Assembly: GCF_900107585.1 (NCBI RefSeq)
Contig: NZ_FNQM01000010.1
Span: 62,001 to 126,000 of the forward strand
DNA: 64,000 nucleotides
Origin: Rubrimonas cliftonensis
GTDB lineage: Bacteria; Pseudomonadota; Alphaproteobacteria; Rhodobacterales; Rhodobacteraceae
Direction of reading: 5' to 3'
Position numbers and translations under genes: made by a program. Positions 28,214 to 36,565 of the stretch are shown in pieces. A model generated the notes under the pieces. It saw nothing but the letters and a program-made list of their open reading frames with translations. It did no database searches and had not been told where the DNA came from. Position 1 is the stretch's first letter. The number at the start of each line of letters is the position of its first letter.

Positions 28214-29728
28214 CTATCGCGGAGCGCCCCGCTCCAGCGCGCCGACGGCGGCATGCAGCGCCACGGCGACGAGGATCGAGACCAGCGCCACGCTCCAGAT
28301 CATCCCGTAGTCGAGCATGCCGCGCGACTGGTTCATCAGGCCGCCGAGCCCGCGCCCCGTGGCCAGCCACTCCGCGATCATGACGCCCAGCAGCGCCCGC
28401 GGCGCGGCGAGGCGCGCCGCGGTCAGCAGATGCGGCCCGGCGGCGGGCAGGCCGATCAGCCGCAGCCGGGTCAGCCGACCGGCGCCGTAGGCGTCGACGA
28501 GATCGAAGGCGGCGCGGGGCGTCATGGCGAGGCCCTGCGCCACCGTCACATAGGCGGGAAAGAACGTGACCGACATCGTGACGGCCAGCGTCACCGCCTC
28601 GCCCCGGCCCAGCAGCAGCACCAGAAGCGGCGTCAGGGCGACCAGCGGCATGGTCTGCGTGACCAGCGCGACCGGCAGCAGCGCGCGCGCCAGCGCAGGG
28701 GCGAGCTGCCCCAGCGCCGCGAGGCCGAGAGCGAGAGCGAGGCCCGCGGCGAGGCCGGCCAGCGTGATCGGCGCCGTCTCGGCGAGCGCGGTCAGAAGGC
28801 GGTCCTGCGCGCGCTCCGCCGTCGGCCCGAGCAGCAGGTAGTCGGCCACGTCGAGCGGCCCCTTGGCGACCAGCGCCGGCGCGCCGAGCAGCCAGAGCGC
28901 GGCCTGCCACAGCAGGAAGGGCAGGATCAGCGCGACCAGCGTCATCGGCCAGCCAATCCGCCCGACCACGGGCGGGCGCTGGGGCGCGATCGTCACCGCC
29001 CGCGCGCCGTCGGCGGCGCGCCGGCCGATCAGGGCGAAAACGGCGTAGGCCAGCCCGGCCATCGCGGTGGCGGTCAGCCCGATGGCCCAGAGCCGCGCGG
29101 GATCCGCCCGGCCCAGCGAGCCGACCAGATAGCCGCCGAGACCCCAGCGCGCGCCGGAGCCGAACTCGGCGAGGATGGCCCCGAGGACAGCGTTCGGCGC
29201 GGCCGTCTGCAGCCCGCCGATCAGGGCGGGAACCGCGCCGCGCAGGCGCACCAGCCGCATCACCGCGCCCGCGCCGCCGCCATAGGCGCGGACGACGTCG
29301 ACGGCGCGTGGGTCGGCCAGCGACAGGCCGAGCGCCATGGCCGTCATCGTCGGAAAATAGACCGACACCGCCGCGAGCACGTAGCGCGGCGTCATCCCCT
29401 CGAATGCGATCACGAGGATCGGGGCGAGCGCGATGGGCGGCAGGGCGAACAGCGCCACGTTGACGCCGTGGAATGCCCGTCCGAGCGGCGGCCAGCGCAC
29501 GAAGGCGACGGCCGCGAGCACGGCGACGGCGACGCCCGCCGCGAAGCCGACGGCCGAGGCGTGCAGCGTGGCGGCGGCGTGGCCCGCGAGATCGGATCGA
29601 TCCGTCCAGGCCCTGAAGAGAATCGCGCTCGGGGCCGGCAGCGCGCCGTCGGCGACGAGCGCGAGGCGTCCCGCGACCTCCCACAGCGCCAGCAGCCCCG
29701 GCAGGGCGAGCGCCGTGGTCCGGCTCAT
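28214..29728 (-). CDS. ABC importer permease, tandem double-domain
   Basis: Protein of 504 residues made of two permease units of the SsuC/TauC/ThiX class in one chain. Each half carries a recognisable coupling region: AYGGGAGAVMRLVRLRGAVPALIGG near 155-180 and AYGAGRLTRLRLIGLPAAGP near 405-425 (given in parts here), each followed by an ILAEFGSGARWGLGG or MIAEWLATGRGLGG motif. About 12 membrane helices are predicted by eye. Normally a homodimer of a single 250-residue permease is used; here one chain would form the whole pore. The start codon overlaps the ATPase stop as ATGA. Substrate unknown; the neighbouring binding protein is of the NMT1/SsuA type, which covers sulfonates, pyrimidines, riboflavin and others. 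Confidence 0.9.
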   Translation of the reverse strand: MSRTTALALPGLLALWEVAGRLALVADGALPAPSAILFRAWTDRSDLAGHAAATLHASAVGFAAGVAVAVLAAVAFVRWPPLGRAFHGVNVALFALPPIALAPILVIAFEGMTPRYVLAAVSVYFPTMTAMALGLSLADPRAVDVVRAYGGGAGAVMRLVRLRGAVPALIGGLQTAAPNAVLGAILAEFGSGARWGLGGYLVGSLGRADPARLWAIGLTATAMAGLAYAVFALIGRRAADGARAVTIAPQRPPVVGRIGWPMTLVALILPFLLWQAALWLLGAPALVAKGPLDVADYLLLGPTAERAQDRLLTALAETAPITLAGLAAGLALALGLAALGQLAPALARALLPVALVTQTMPLVALTPLLVLLLGRGEAVTLAVTMSVTFFPAYVTVAQGLAMTPRAAFDLVDAYGAGRLTRLRLIGLPAAGPHLLTAARLAAPRALLGVMIAEWLATGRGLGGLMNQSRGMLDYGMIWSVALVSILVAVALHAAVGALERGAPR

Positions 29729-30567
29729 GCGGCGCGGGCGCCGAACAGGCGTTCGCCGATCTCGTCGCAGAGCGCGTGAAACGCCGGATCGCGCAGCAGC
29801 GCCGCGCCGCGCGGGCGCGGGAACGGCGCGGCGACGACGCTTGCGATCCGCCCCGGCCCGGCCGCCATGACCACGACGCGGTCGGCGAGGAACGCCGCCT
29901 CGTCCACCGCGTGCGTGACCAGCAGCGTGGTAGCGCCGGTCTCGCGCCAGATGCGCTGCAGCTCCAGGTTCATCTGGCGGCGCAGGATCTGGTCGAGCGC
30001 GCCGAAGGGCTCGTCGAGAAACAGCACCTGCGGCTCCGTGACGAGGGCGCGCGCCAGCGCCACGCGCTGGCGCATGCCGCCCGACAGCTGCGCCGGCCGC
30101 GCCTCGGCGAAGCCGTCGAGGCCGACAAGCCGGATCAGATCGGCGATGCGCCGCTTCGCCGGGCCGCGCGGACGGCCGAGGGCGTCCAGCGGCAGGGCGA
30201 TGTTCTCGGCCACGCTGCGCCAAGGCAGGAGGGCCGGGTCCTGGAATGCGACGCCGATCTCGCCCCTTCGCGCCGCCGCGCGCGGGGGCGCGCCGCCGAT
30301 GGTCGCCTCGCCCTCGTCAGGCGCGTCGAGACCGGTGGCGATGCGCAGCAGGGTGGACTTGCCGCAGCCCGATGGGCCGATCAGCGCCGTGAACGACCCG
30401 GCCGGGCAGTCGAGGGTCACGTCGTCGAGCGCCCGGAACGGCGCGCCGTCGGGGCCGCGGAAGAGGCGGCCGACGGCGCGGAAGCTGAGGGCGCGGAGGC
30501 CGGGAGCGCGGATGCCGGGAGCGCCGGGGCCGGGGGGGGCGACGTCCGGGGCGCGCGGCGCTGCCAC
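29725..30567 (-). CDS. ABC importer ATPase (SsuB/TauB-like)
   Basis: ATP-binding subunit of 280 residues for the importer encoded around it. After a Pro/Ala-rich leader of about 28 residues, it has Walker A GPSGCGKST, Q-loop VAFQDPALLPW, signature LSGGMRQR, Walker B LFLDEPFGALD and H-loop LVTHAVDEA, all intact. The DPALLPW and VDEAAFLADRVVVM stretches are typical of nitrate/sulfonate/taurine-class ATPases. It overlaps the permease by four bases and starts 4 bp after the binding-protein stop, so the three genes form one transcript. The true start may be a later codon than 30567, since the leader is low complexity. Confidence 0.93.
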   Translation of the reverse strand: MAAPRAPDVAPPGPGAPGIRAPGLRALSFRAVGRLFRGPDGAPFRALDDVTLDCPAGSFTALIGPSGCGKSTLLRIATGLDAPDEGEATIGGAPPRAAARRGEIGVAFQDPALLPWRSVAENIALPLDALGRPRGPAKRRIADLIRLVGLDGFAEARPAQLSGGMRQRVALARALVTEPQVLFLDEPFGALDQILRRQMNLELQRIWRETGATTLLVTHAVDEAAFLADRVVVMAAGPGRIASVVAAPFPRPRGAALLRDPAFHALCDEIGERLFGARAA

Positions 30568-30571
30568 CGCG

Positions 30572-31543
30572 TCAGATCTCCGCCAGCAGCGTGGTGTCGA
30601 ACATCGACCGGTCGCCCTCGATCCCGATGGCGCGCAGGGCGGCGAGGTTCGCCTCGATCCCGGCCTCGTCCATGGCGAGGAAACCCGCGGGGTGCTCCAT
30701 CAGCGGCTTCTGCGCGAGATTGAAGAACACCTCGTTCTCGACCGTGCGGCCGGTGCCGGCGAACCAGTTCCCGGCGATCCGCCGCGGCCAGCCCTCGGGG
30801 TCGGCGTAGTTCGTCTCCCACCCCCGGCGGCTGGCGCGCAGCCACTTCACCAGCAGGTCTCGCTTCTCGGCGAGCGTCTGCTCGGTCACAACGACCGTGT
30901 CGTTGTAGATCGTGAAACCGAAGTCGAACAGCAGGAAGGACGCGGGGTCTCCGCCAGCCTGCGCGATGGAGTAGGGCACGTTGGTGGTGAAATCGATCGA
31001 GGCGTCGATCTCGCCCTTGAGCAGCGGCGTCGGGTCGTAGGCGTAGGGCACGATGCGCACGTCGCCGGGGTCGATGTCGTTCATCTTCAGCATCGCCTCG
31101 ACCGAGATCGTGTTGACCGGCGGCACGGCCAGCGTCCTGCCGATCAGATCCTTTGGCGCGGCGATCCCGCTCGCCTTCAGGCTGACGACGCCGATGGGGT
31201 TCTTCTGGTACTGCGCGCCGATGATCCTGAACGGCGCGCCCTGAGCGACGATGGCCGAGATCGTGGTGTCCGGCGTGGTCAGCGCCACGTCGGCGCGGCC
31301 CGAGACGAGCGAGCCTTCCGGGATGACGTCGGGGCCGCCCGACAGGTATTCGAGGTCCAGCCCTTCCTCGGCATAGTAGCCCTCGTCGGCGGCGATCATG
31401 TAGCCCATGAACTCGGCGTCGTTGATCCAGGCCGCCTGCATGGCGAAGGGCGTCGCCGCCCGCGCGAGCCGGGGCGCGGCGCCCAGCGCGAGAAGGGAGG
31501 CTCCGGCGGCGGCGAAGCCGCGGCGGGTCAGGCGTAGCGTCAT
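30572..31543 (-). CDS. ABC importer substrate-binding protein, NMT1/SsuA-like, Tat signal
   Basis: Periplasmic binding protein of 323 residues. The leader MTLRLTRRGFAAAGASLLAL has a twin-arginine motif and ends near ARAATP, so export by the Tat system is likely; tatABC are in the same window. The mature part shows the NMT1/THI5-like fold pattern: GYMIAADEGYYAEEGLDLEY, LVSGRADVALTTPD, GRTLAVPPVNTISVE and ...ETNYADPEGWPRRI. These proteins bind small organic compounds such as sulfonates, pyrimidine precursors or riboflavin. The ATG at 31543 has a GGAGAGG site 8 bases upstream; a GTG at 31552 is worse. The specificity cannot be read from the sequence. Confidence 0.92.
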   Translation of the reverse strand: MTLRLTRRGFAAAGASLLALGAAPRLARAATPFAMQAAWINDAEFMGYMIAADEGYYAEEGLDLEYLSGGPDVIPEGSLVSGRADVALTTPDTTISAIVAQGAPFRIIGAQYQKNPIGVVSLKASGIAAPKDLIGRTLAVPPVNTISVEAMLKMNDIDPGDVRIVPYAYDPTPLLKGEIDASIDFTTNVPYSIAQAGGDPASFLLFDFGFTIYNDTVVVTEQTLAEKRDLLVKWLRASRRGWETNYADPEGWPRRIAGNWFAGTGRTVENEVFFNLAQKPLMEHPAGFLAMDEAGIEANLAALRAIGIEGDRSMFDTTLLAEI

Positions 31544-31595
31544 CGGTCTCACCTCTCCGTTGTCGGGCCCGTCACAGGCCGTATTGCGCCTTGAG

Positions 31596-32306
31596 CTACT
31601 GCAGCGGCGGCGTTGCCGCGATCTGCTCGGGGCTCAGCAGCTCCCATTTCACGCCGCGCGGCCGGGGGGCGCGGCGGCCCACGTCGATCATGCGCGTCGG
31701 CGTCGCGATCCAGTCGACCAGGATATCGGTCGGGCTGGGGTGCAGCGTCTCCTCGACCACCTGCACGTCGTGCGCTACGGCCACCACGGGGGTGCGCTCG
31801 TCGGCCAGCCCGAGGTCGGTGAACATGCCCCACTCAAGGTCGAAGAAGCCGTGGCCCTTGCCGAAGCGGATGCCCTCCGTCGACACCGCCGAGGCGCCCG
31901 TCGCCATCAGGTCGAAGCGGCCGAGCGCCGCGACCTCGCCCAGCGAGACGGGCCGCCCGAAGTGCTCCAGCCCGTCGAGCCAGCTTGCGAAACGGGCCTG
32001 CCCGGGCGGCACCATCTCGGGTTCGAGCAACACGAAGCCGCGATAGATGCCGTAGGTCGAGACGACCATGCGCTTGCCGTCCTCAAGGGCGAGCCGGCGC
32101 AGGTCTTCGAGGCAGTTGTCGGGGGTGACGAACAGATGCCGCGCCGCGGCGTAGGCGGGCAGCGCGCGCAGGCGCTCGACCGCCGTCCCGTCGCCCGCAA
32201 AACCCGGGATCACTTCGGCGAAGTTCAGATGAAAGCGGCTGTCGGGCTTCGCGACGTCGGCCAGCAGGCTCCAGATCCGCCGGCGCACGAGCTTCGTGTC
32301 GGTCAT
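31596..32306 (-). CDS. 5-formyltetrahydrofolate cyclo-ligase-like protein
   Basis: Protein of 236 residues with the MTHFS fold pattern: the N-terminal KLVRRRIWSLL, the loop GRFDLMATGASAVSTEGIRFGKGHGFFD that resembles the family GxGxGYYD substrate loop, and VAVAHDVQVVEE with a conserved region near the C-terminus. Classical cyclo-ligase converts 5-formyl-THF to 5,10-methenyl-THF with ATP; this member is longer and lacks part of the N-terminal KxxxR pattern, so it may act on another substrate. It is the first gene of the importer operon, 52 bp before the binding protein, and is divergent from the RpiR regulator. The ATG at 32306 is chosen over an upstream frame that overlaps the regulator. Confidence 0.82.
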   Translation of the reverse strand: MTDTKLVRRRIWSLLADVAKPDSRFHLNFAEVIPGFAGDGTAVERLRALPAYAAARHLFVTPDNCLEDLRRLALEDGKRMVVSTYGIYRGFVLLEPEMVPPGQARFASWLDGLEHFGRPVSLGEVAALGRFDLMATGASAVSTEGIRFGKGHGFFDLEWGMFTDLGLADERTPVVAVAHDVQVVEETLHPSPTDILVDWIATPTRMIDVGRRAPRPRGVKWELLSPEQIAATPPLQ

Positions 32307-32340
32307 TGCGCGCTTCACCCCGCCATCCACGATTCGCGAA

Positions 32341-32396
32341 GAAACGGTGACATACGTTTCAGTGTGCGGCAATCTGGAAACTGACGTTTCAGAAAC
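32341..32396. promoter_or_regulatory. Cluster of GAAAC/GTTTC half sites between importer operon and RpiR gene
   Basis: Five pentamers lie within 56 bp between the divergent start codons: GAAAC at 32341, GTTTC at 32356, GAAAC at 32377, GTTTC at 32386 and GAAAC at 32392. The pair at 32377-32390 forms GAAAC-TGAC-GTTTC, and ACGTTTCAG occurs twice. RpiR/MurR-family regulators commonly bind TGAAA/TTTCA-type inverted repeats, so this is the likely operator for both promoters. Arrangement is seen; binding is inferred. Confidence 0.7.
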
Positions 32397-32406
32397 GGGG
32401 CGAGGC

Positions 32407-33255
32407 ATGGCGACGAGGCTGGCGCTGCGGATCCAGAACCGGCTCGAGCAGCTCAGCCGGTCCGAGCGGACGCTCGCGGTGTCGCTGCTCGACCGGCACG
32501 ACGATCCGCTGGTGTACTCGGCGAGCGAACTGGCGAAGCAGGCGGGAGTCTCGAAGGCCACCGCGGCCCGGCTGTTCCGCAGTCTCGGCTACCGCGACTT
32601 CGAGGAGGCGCGGATGGAGGCGCGCGAGGAGCGTAACCGCAGCCATCCCTCGCGCTTCGTAGGCGCGACGCCGGCGACGCCGAAGGGCGCCTCCGCGATC
32701 CAGACGCATCTGCAGATCGAGATCGCCAACCTCACCCGCAGCTTCGAGGAGATGTCCACCGAGCGCCTGCGCCGCGCCGCGCACGCGCTGGCCCACGCCG
32801 ACACGGTCTGGATGCTGGGCCTCGGGGCCGAGGCCGGGCTGGCGGCGGCGGGCCGGGTGATGCTGTCGCGCGTCCGCCCGAGCGTGCAGCTGCTCGGCGC
32901 CGCGCCCGGCGCGCTGGCCGAGGAGGTGGCGATGGTCGGCCCTGGCGACGCGCTGCTCGTCGTAGCCCTGCGCGACGCCGCCCGGCGGACGGAGCCTATC
33001 GCGGACTGGGCGCGCGCGACGCGGCTCGCGGTCGTGGCGCTGACCGATCCCGCCAACGCGGCGCGCTTCACGCGGCTCGGGGCGCAGACGCTGGTGTGCC
33101 ACGCGGTCGGCCCGCCATTCGCCGCGTCCGGCGCCGCGGCGCTGAGCATGCTCTCGCTGGTCGCCCTGTCGGTGCAGGAAGCCAGCGGAACCCTGTCGCA
33201 AGGCCGGCTGGAGCTGATCGGCATGGTCGAGGACGAACTCGGCGACGGCGCGTGA
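32407..33255 (+). CDS. RpiR-family transcriptional regulator
   Basis: Regulator of 282 residues with an N-terminal HTH of the RpiR type (SRSERTLAVSLLDRH...YSASELAKQAGVSKATAARLFRSLGY, about residues 15-65) and a C-terminal SIS domain (about 115-250) containing TVWMLGLGAEAGLAAAGRVM and GPGDALLVVALRDAARR. SIS domains bind phosphosugars in classical members, but many RpiR homologues control importers of amino acids or cofactors. The ATG at 32407 follows GGGGCGAGGC; the frame is open upstream through the intergenic operator, but no better start exists there. It is divergent from the importer operon and likely represses or activates it through the GAAAC/GTTTC cluster. Confidence 0.92.
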   Translation: MATRLALRIQNRLEQLSRSERTLAVSLLDRHDDPLVYSASELAKQAGVSKATAARLFRSLGYRDFEEARMEAREERNRSHPSRFVGATPATPKGASAIQTHLQIEIANLTRSFEEMSTERLRRAAHALAHADTVWMLGLGAEAGLAAAGRVMLSRVRPSVQLLGAAPGALAEEVAMVGPGDALLVVALRDAARRTEPIADWARATRLAVVALTDPANAARFTRLGAQTLVCHAVGPPFAASGAAALSMLSLVALSVQEASGTLSQGRLELIGMVEDELGDGA

Positions 33256-33259
33256 GCGA

Positions 33260-34438
33260 TCTCCGGCGCCATCCGGAACGGGTCCGTCGCCTCGCGGCGC
33301 ACACGAAGGTCGTGCAGACGCGGAAGATGTCGATGAGCTGGAAGACGCGCCACGGGTCGCAGGCGCGATAGTCGCTCCAGCGCCTGCTCGCGTTCGTCCG
33401 CGTCGGCACGGGGGGGAGATAGCAGACTTCGCGCCGCAGCCGCATGAAGTGGGTGTCGAATGGCGCGAGCGTGGCCCTCGACTGGATCCAGCCGACGCCC
33501 TCCAGCGACTTCCGACTTGGGTCGGCCAGGTTGAGGATCCGCCGGCAGGTTCATTGATCGTGTTGCGCGGATTCTCGATCCATCGCCCGCCGGGATCGCT
33601 CACTCCCGCGCGCGTCTGGGCGTAGCGCCAGGCCATGGCCTAGGTTGCGGCATGGGCTCCGGGATGCCGAACGCCTTGGCGAGCTTCGTCAAGCGCGATC
33701 GCGCCTGGACGGCAAGTTCTCGCTTTTCGTGGATGGTCATCTTCTTCTGGAACTGGACAGGCGCCATCTCGCCGCCTTCAGAAAGGATGGCGCTCGAACT
33801 CTTGCTCGCGCCAATACTGCGGCGACGCGCGGAAGTGGGATCTCCGCGCCTGTTCGAGATCGCCATTGATGCGCGCCTCGTCCTCGACATCAACCTGAAA
33901 ACTGTCCGGTCGTGGTTCATCATCTACGCGAGAACTTACCCTTAATCGGCCTATAGAGTGCAGAGCGCGGTGAACTGGATGTTTTTTCGGCGCGTCCGCC
34001 GGCGCCAGGTTCTTGAACTCTTGCTCTCTTTCGCCGGCGAAGCCCAGGCGCCGGCTGTGGATGTAGTCGATTTTGTCACGGATCGCTGGGGGATCGAGGC
34101 CCGTGATCCGCGCGATGCCCCGGATCGGCTTCGTGGTCACGCGCTCGGCGACGACCGTCCGGTTGGCGTGCGAGGCGCCGACGCGCGATGGCGCGCTCCG
34201 TCACGGTGAGAATCTGCCGGCATGCCCGACAGCGCAGACGTCGTGATCCGCCGCGCCGGTCGTGCGGGGTGTAGAGGCGATACTCCGCATGGACGCCGCG
34301 GCCGTGATGGGCGCAGGTGGCGCTCGGAAAGCTCGGCTCGAGCGGCGCCTTGAGATACGCGGATATTCGGCCGAGCTCGGCGCCGACGCCGCTGTTGATC
34401 TTGAGGCGGAACTCCTATCCGCAACCCTTGCAGATCAT
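33260..34438 (-). pseudogene. Degenerate transposase-like gene
   Basis: The reverse strand carries a zinc-ribbon/HTH protein in several frames. It opens with MICKGCG and an immediate TAG, then SGVGAELGRISAYLKAPLEP, CAHHGRGVHAEYRLYTP and RRLRCRACRQILTV, then KPIRGIARITGLDPPAIRDK and DYIHSRRLGFAGERE, then NIQFTALYRPIKGKFSRR-like and VDVEDEARINGDLEQA pieces, TIHEKRELAVQ, and finally GWIQSRATLAPFDTHFMRLR and CDPWRVFQLIDIFRV. This order recalls, from memory, an uncharacterised IS-like family with CxxC zinc ribbon and a C-terminus ending in a conserved TPAMRLGLA-like stretch. Many stops and shifts make it inactive. No terminal repeats were identified. It fills the 1.3-kb space between rpiR and the next ABC gene. 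Confidence 0.6.
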
Positions 34439-34561
34439 GTTCCGGTCAGGGAGACGCTTTCCCCCCGGCATACAGGGCGTTGCGGGCGCGACGCGCCGCG
34501 CGGTTGCTCTCGGCGGCCGGGATTGCTAGATCGTCCCCGAGCAAAACGCTTGGGATTGTCC

Positions 34562-35704
34562 ATGACGCCGACGCCTCGTCTCGGTCTGGAGCGCATCAGC
34601 AAGACCTACGCCGGGTCTCCGGCAGTGCGCGACGTGTCCTTCGAGGTCGACGAAGGCCATGTGATGTGTCTGCTCGGCCCGTCGGGCTGCGGCAAGTCCA
34701 CGTTGCTGCGCATCGCGGCGGGCGTGGAGCGGCAGGATTCGGGCGTGGTGCGGGTGGATGGGCGCGTCGTCTCGGGCGACGCGAGCCACGCTCCGCCCGA
34801 GGCCCGCGGCATCGGCCTCATGTTCCAGGACTTCGCGCTGTTTCCGCATCTGACCGTGGCGCAGAACGTCGCCTTCGGCCTCGGGCGCTCGCTCAACGGC
34901 GCGCGGAGCGCGGTGGTCGGCCAGTATCTCGAACGGGTGGGGCTCTCGGGCTACGGCGCGAAGTTCCCGCACGAGCTTTCCGGCGGCGAGCAGCAGCGCG
35001 TCGCGCTGGCGCGGGCGCTCGCGCCGCGGCCCAGGGTGATGCTGATGGACGAGCCGTTCTCCGGGCTCGACCAGCGCCTGCGCGACAGCGTCCGCGACGA
35101 GACGCTGGCGCTGCTGAAGGAGGAGGGCGCAGCCGTCCTGCTGGTCACGCACGAGCCGGAGGAAGCCCTTCGCATGGCCGACCGCATCGCGCTGATGCGC
35201 GGCGGCGCGGTCGCGCAGGTCGGCGCACCCTACCACGTCTACAATCATCCGGTGGACCGCAAGGCGGCGGCCTTCTTCAGCGACGTCAACGTGATCCACG
35301 GCGAGGTGCGCGCGCGGCAGACCGACACGCCCTTCGGGCTGTTCCTGACGCCGGGCATGGTGGACCGCGCGGATGTCGAGATCATCATCCGTCCCCAGCA
35401 CCTCAAGATCGAGGAGGACCGCGGCGCGCCGCCGCCCAGCACCATGCGCACCGGCGTGCCCGCGCGCGGCCATGTGACGCGCGCGCGGTTCATGGGCTCG
35501 GAAAGCCTCATCGAGGTGCGGATGGACCATGACGGCTCGCTGCTGAAGGCGACGGTGCCGGGCGCCTACCTGCCGGGGGCCGGCGCGCCGCTCTGGCTGT
35601 CGCTGCGCCGCGAGCACTGCTTCGTGTTTCCCTGCGAACGCCAGAGCAAGGTCGGCAATCCTTGGGAGGACGACCGCGACCGGAGCGGAAAAAGACCGGG
35701 CTAG
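34562..35704 (+). CDS. Fe3+/thiamine-type ABC importer ATPase (FbpC-like)
   Basis: ATPase of 380 residues of the FbpC/AfuC/PotA class. Walker A GPSGCGKST, Q-loop LMFQDFALFPHLTV, signature LSGGEQQR, Walker B VMLMDEPFSGLD and H-loop LVTHEPEEALRMAD are intact. A C-terminal TOBE-like domain (about 260-365) contains ADVEIIIRPQHLKIEED and RGHVTRARFMGSESLIEV. The start at 34562 (MTPTPRLGLERISKTYAG) is the natural one; the open frame continues upstream without features. No permease or binding protein is adjacent, so it is an orphan subunit that either serves a distant transporter or has another role. It precedes tatA by 117 bp on the same strand. Confidence 0.9.
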   Translation: MTPTPRLGLERISKTYAGSPAVRDVSFEVDEGHVMCLLGPSGCGKSTLLRIAAGVERQDSGVVRVDGRVVSGDASHAPPEARGIGLMFQDFALFPHLTVAQNVAFGLGRSLNGARSAVVGQYLERVGLSGYGAKFPHELSGGEQQRVALARALAPRPRVMLMDEPFSGLDQRLRDSVRDETLALLKEEGAAVLLVTHEPEEALRMADRIALMRGGAVAQVGAPYHVYNHPVDRKAAAFFSDVNVIHGEVRARQTDTPFGLFLTPGMVDRADVEIIIRPQHLKIEEDRGAPPPSTMRTGVPARGHVTRARFMGSESLIEVRMDHDGSLLKATVPGAYLPGAGAPLWLSLRREHCFVFPCERQSKVGNPWEDDRDRSGKRPG

Positions 35705-35821
35705 GCCCTTTCCGGCCAGCCGCCTTTCTCATATGTCATGGCTGTGTTGCGCGCGCATCGCGCGCTGGCGAGAAGCGCGGGGAGGTCTCCATCCCCCCGC
35801 TCGCGCAGGGAGAGACGAGAC

Positions 35822-36046
35822 ATGAGCCCGAGCATCTGGCAGATCCTGATCGTCGTGCTGCTTGTCGTGCTGCTCTTCGGTCGGGGCAAGATCTCCGCGC
35901 TGATGGGTGACATGGCGAAGGGCATCAAGGCGTTCAAGCGCGGCATGGCCGACGACGCCGCAGAAGACGCCGACGCCAAGAAGGTCGAGCGCGCCGCCGA
36001 AGAGCCGATCGACGTCACGCCCGCCGGACAGAAGAAGGACGCCTGA
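35822..36046 (+). CDS. tatA: Sec-independent translocase subunit TatA
   Basis: Small membrane protein of 74 residues of the twin-arginine translocase that forms the conducting assembly for folded proteins. It has the N-terminal helix [17 protein letters not shown], the hinge [20 protein letters not shown] typical of TatA with the FGxxK...DxxxGxxxFK pattern, and a charged tail. The ATG at 35822 has an AGGGAGA site. The upstream open frame to 35738 is rejected because it lacks a ribosome site and would mask the N-terminal helix. It leads tatABC with 34 bp to tatB. Confidence 0.96.
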   Translation: MSPSIWQILIVVLLVVLLFGRGKISALMGDMAKGIKAFKRGMADDAAEDADAKKVERAAEEPIDVTPAGQKKDA

Positions 36047-36080
36047 GATCCGGCGCGAGGCGGCGGAGGGGCGCTGAGAC

Positions 36081-36530
36081 ATGCTCGACATCGGCTGGTC
36101 CGAGCTGATGGTGATCGGCGCGCTCGCGCTGATCGTGGTGGGTCCGAAGGATCTGCCCAAGCTGCTGCGCAGCTTTGGAAAATACGTCAATCAGGTGCGC
36201 GGCATGGCGCGCGACTTCCAGCGCTCGATGGAGGATGCGGCGCGCGAGGCCGACATCTCCGACATGAAGGATCTGCGCGAGGCCGCCAAATCCCTGAACG
36301 ACCTGAAGCGGATGCCTTACGACTCGCTGAAGAAGCCGGGCAAGCCGGCGGCGGGAGCCACAGTTCCTCCGTCGCCGAAAGTCGAACACGCCGCACCGCG
36401 GTCTGCGGCGCCCGCCGCGGCTGAGCCGACCTCGGCGCCGACGGCTTCCGCACCCGCACCCGCTCCGACCGCCGCTGTTGCGCCGACCGCTTCGGCGCCT
36501 GGCGCCCCGGCGCCGACCGAGGGAGCCTGA
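36081..36530 (+). CDS. tatB: Sec-independent translocase subunit TatB
   Basis: TatB of 149 residues, part of the TatBC receptor for twin-arginine signal peptides. The N-terminus MLDIGWSELMVIGALALIVVG contains the TatB-specific ELxxIxxxAL pattern and the GPKDLPKLLR hinge; an amphipathic helix follows (GMARDFQRSMEDAAREADIS). The last ~60 residues are Pro/Ala-rich low complexity, as usual. It starts 34 bp after tatA. Assignment to TatB and not TatA is supported by length, GPKDLPK motif and gene order. Confidence 0.95.
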   Translation: MLDIGWSELMVIGALALIVVGPKDLPKLLRSFGKYVNQVRGMARDFQRSMEDAAREADISDMKDLREAAKSLNDLKRMPYDSLKKPGKPAAGATVPPSPKVEHAAPRSAAPAAAEPTSAPTASAPAPAPTAAVAPTASAPGAPAPTEGA

Positions 36531-36565
36531 CCACTCAATGGATCGCCAGCGATGAGCTCCCGCCG

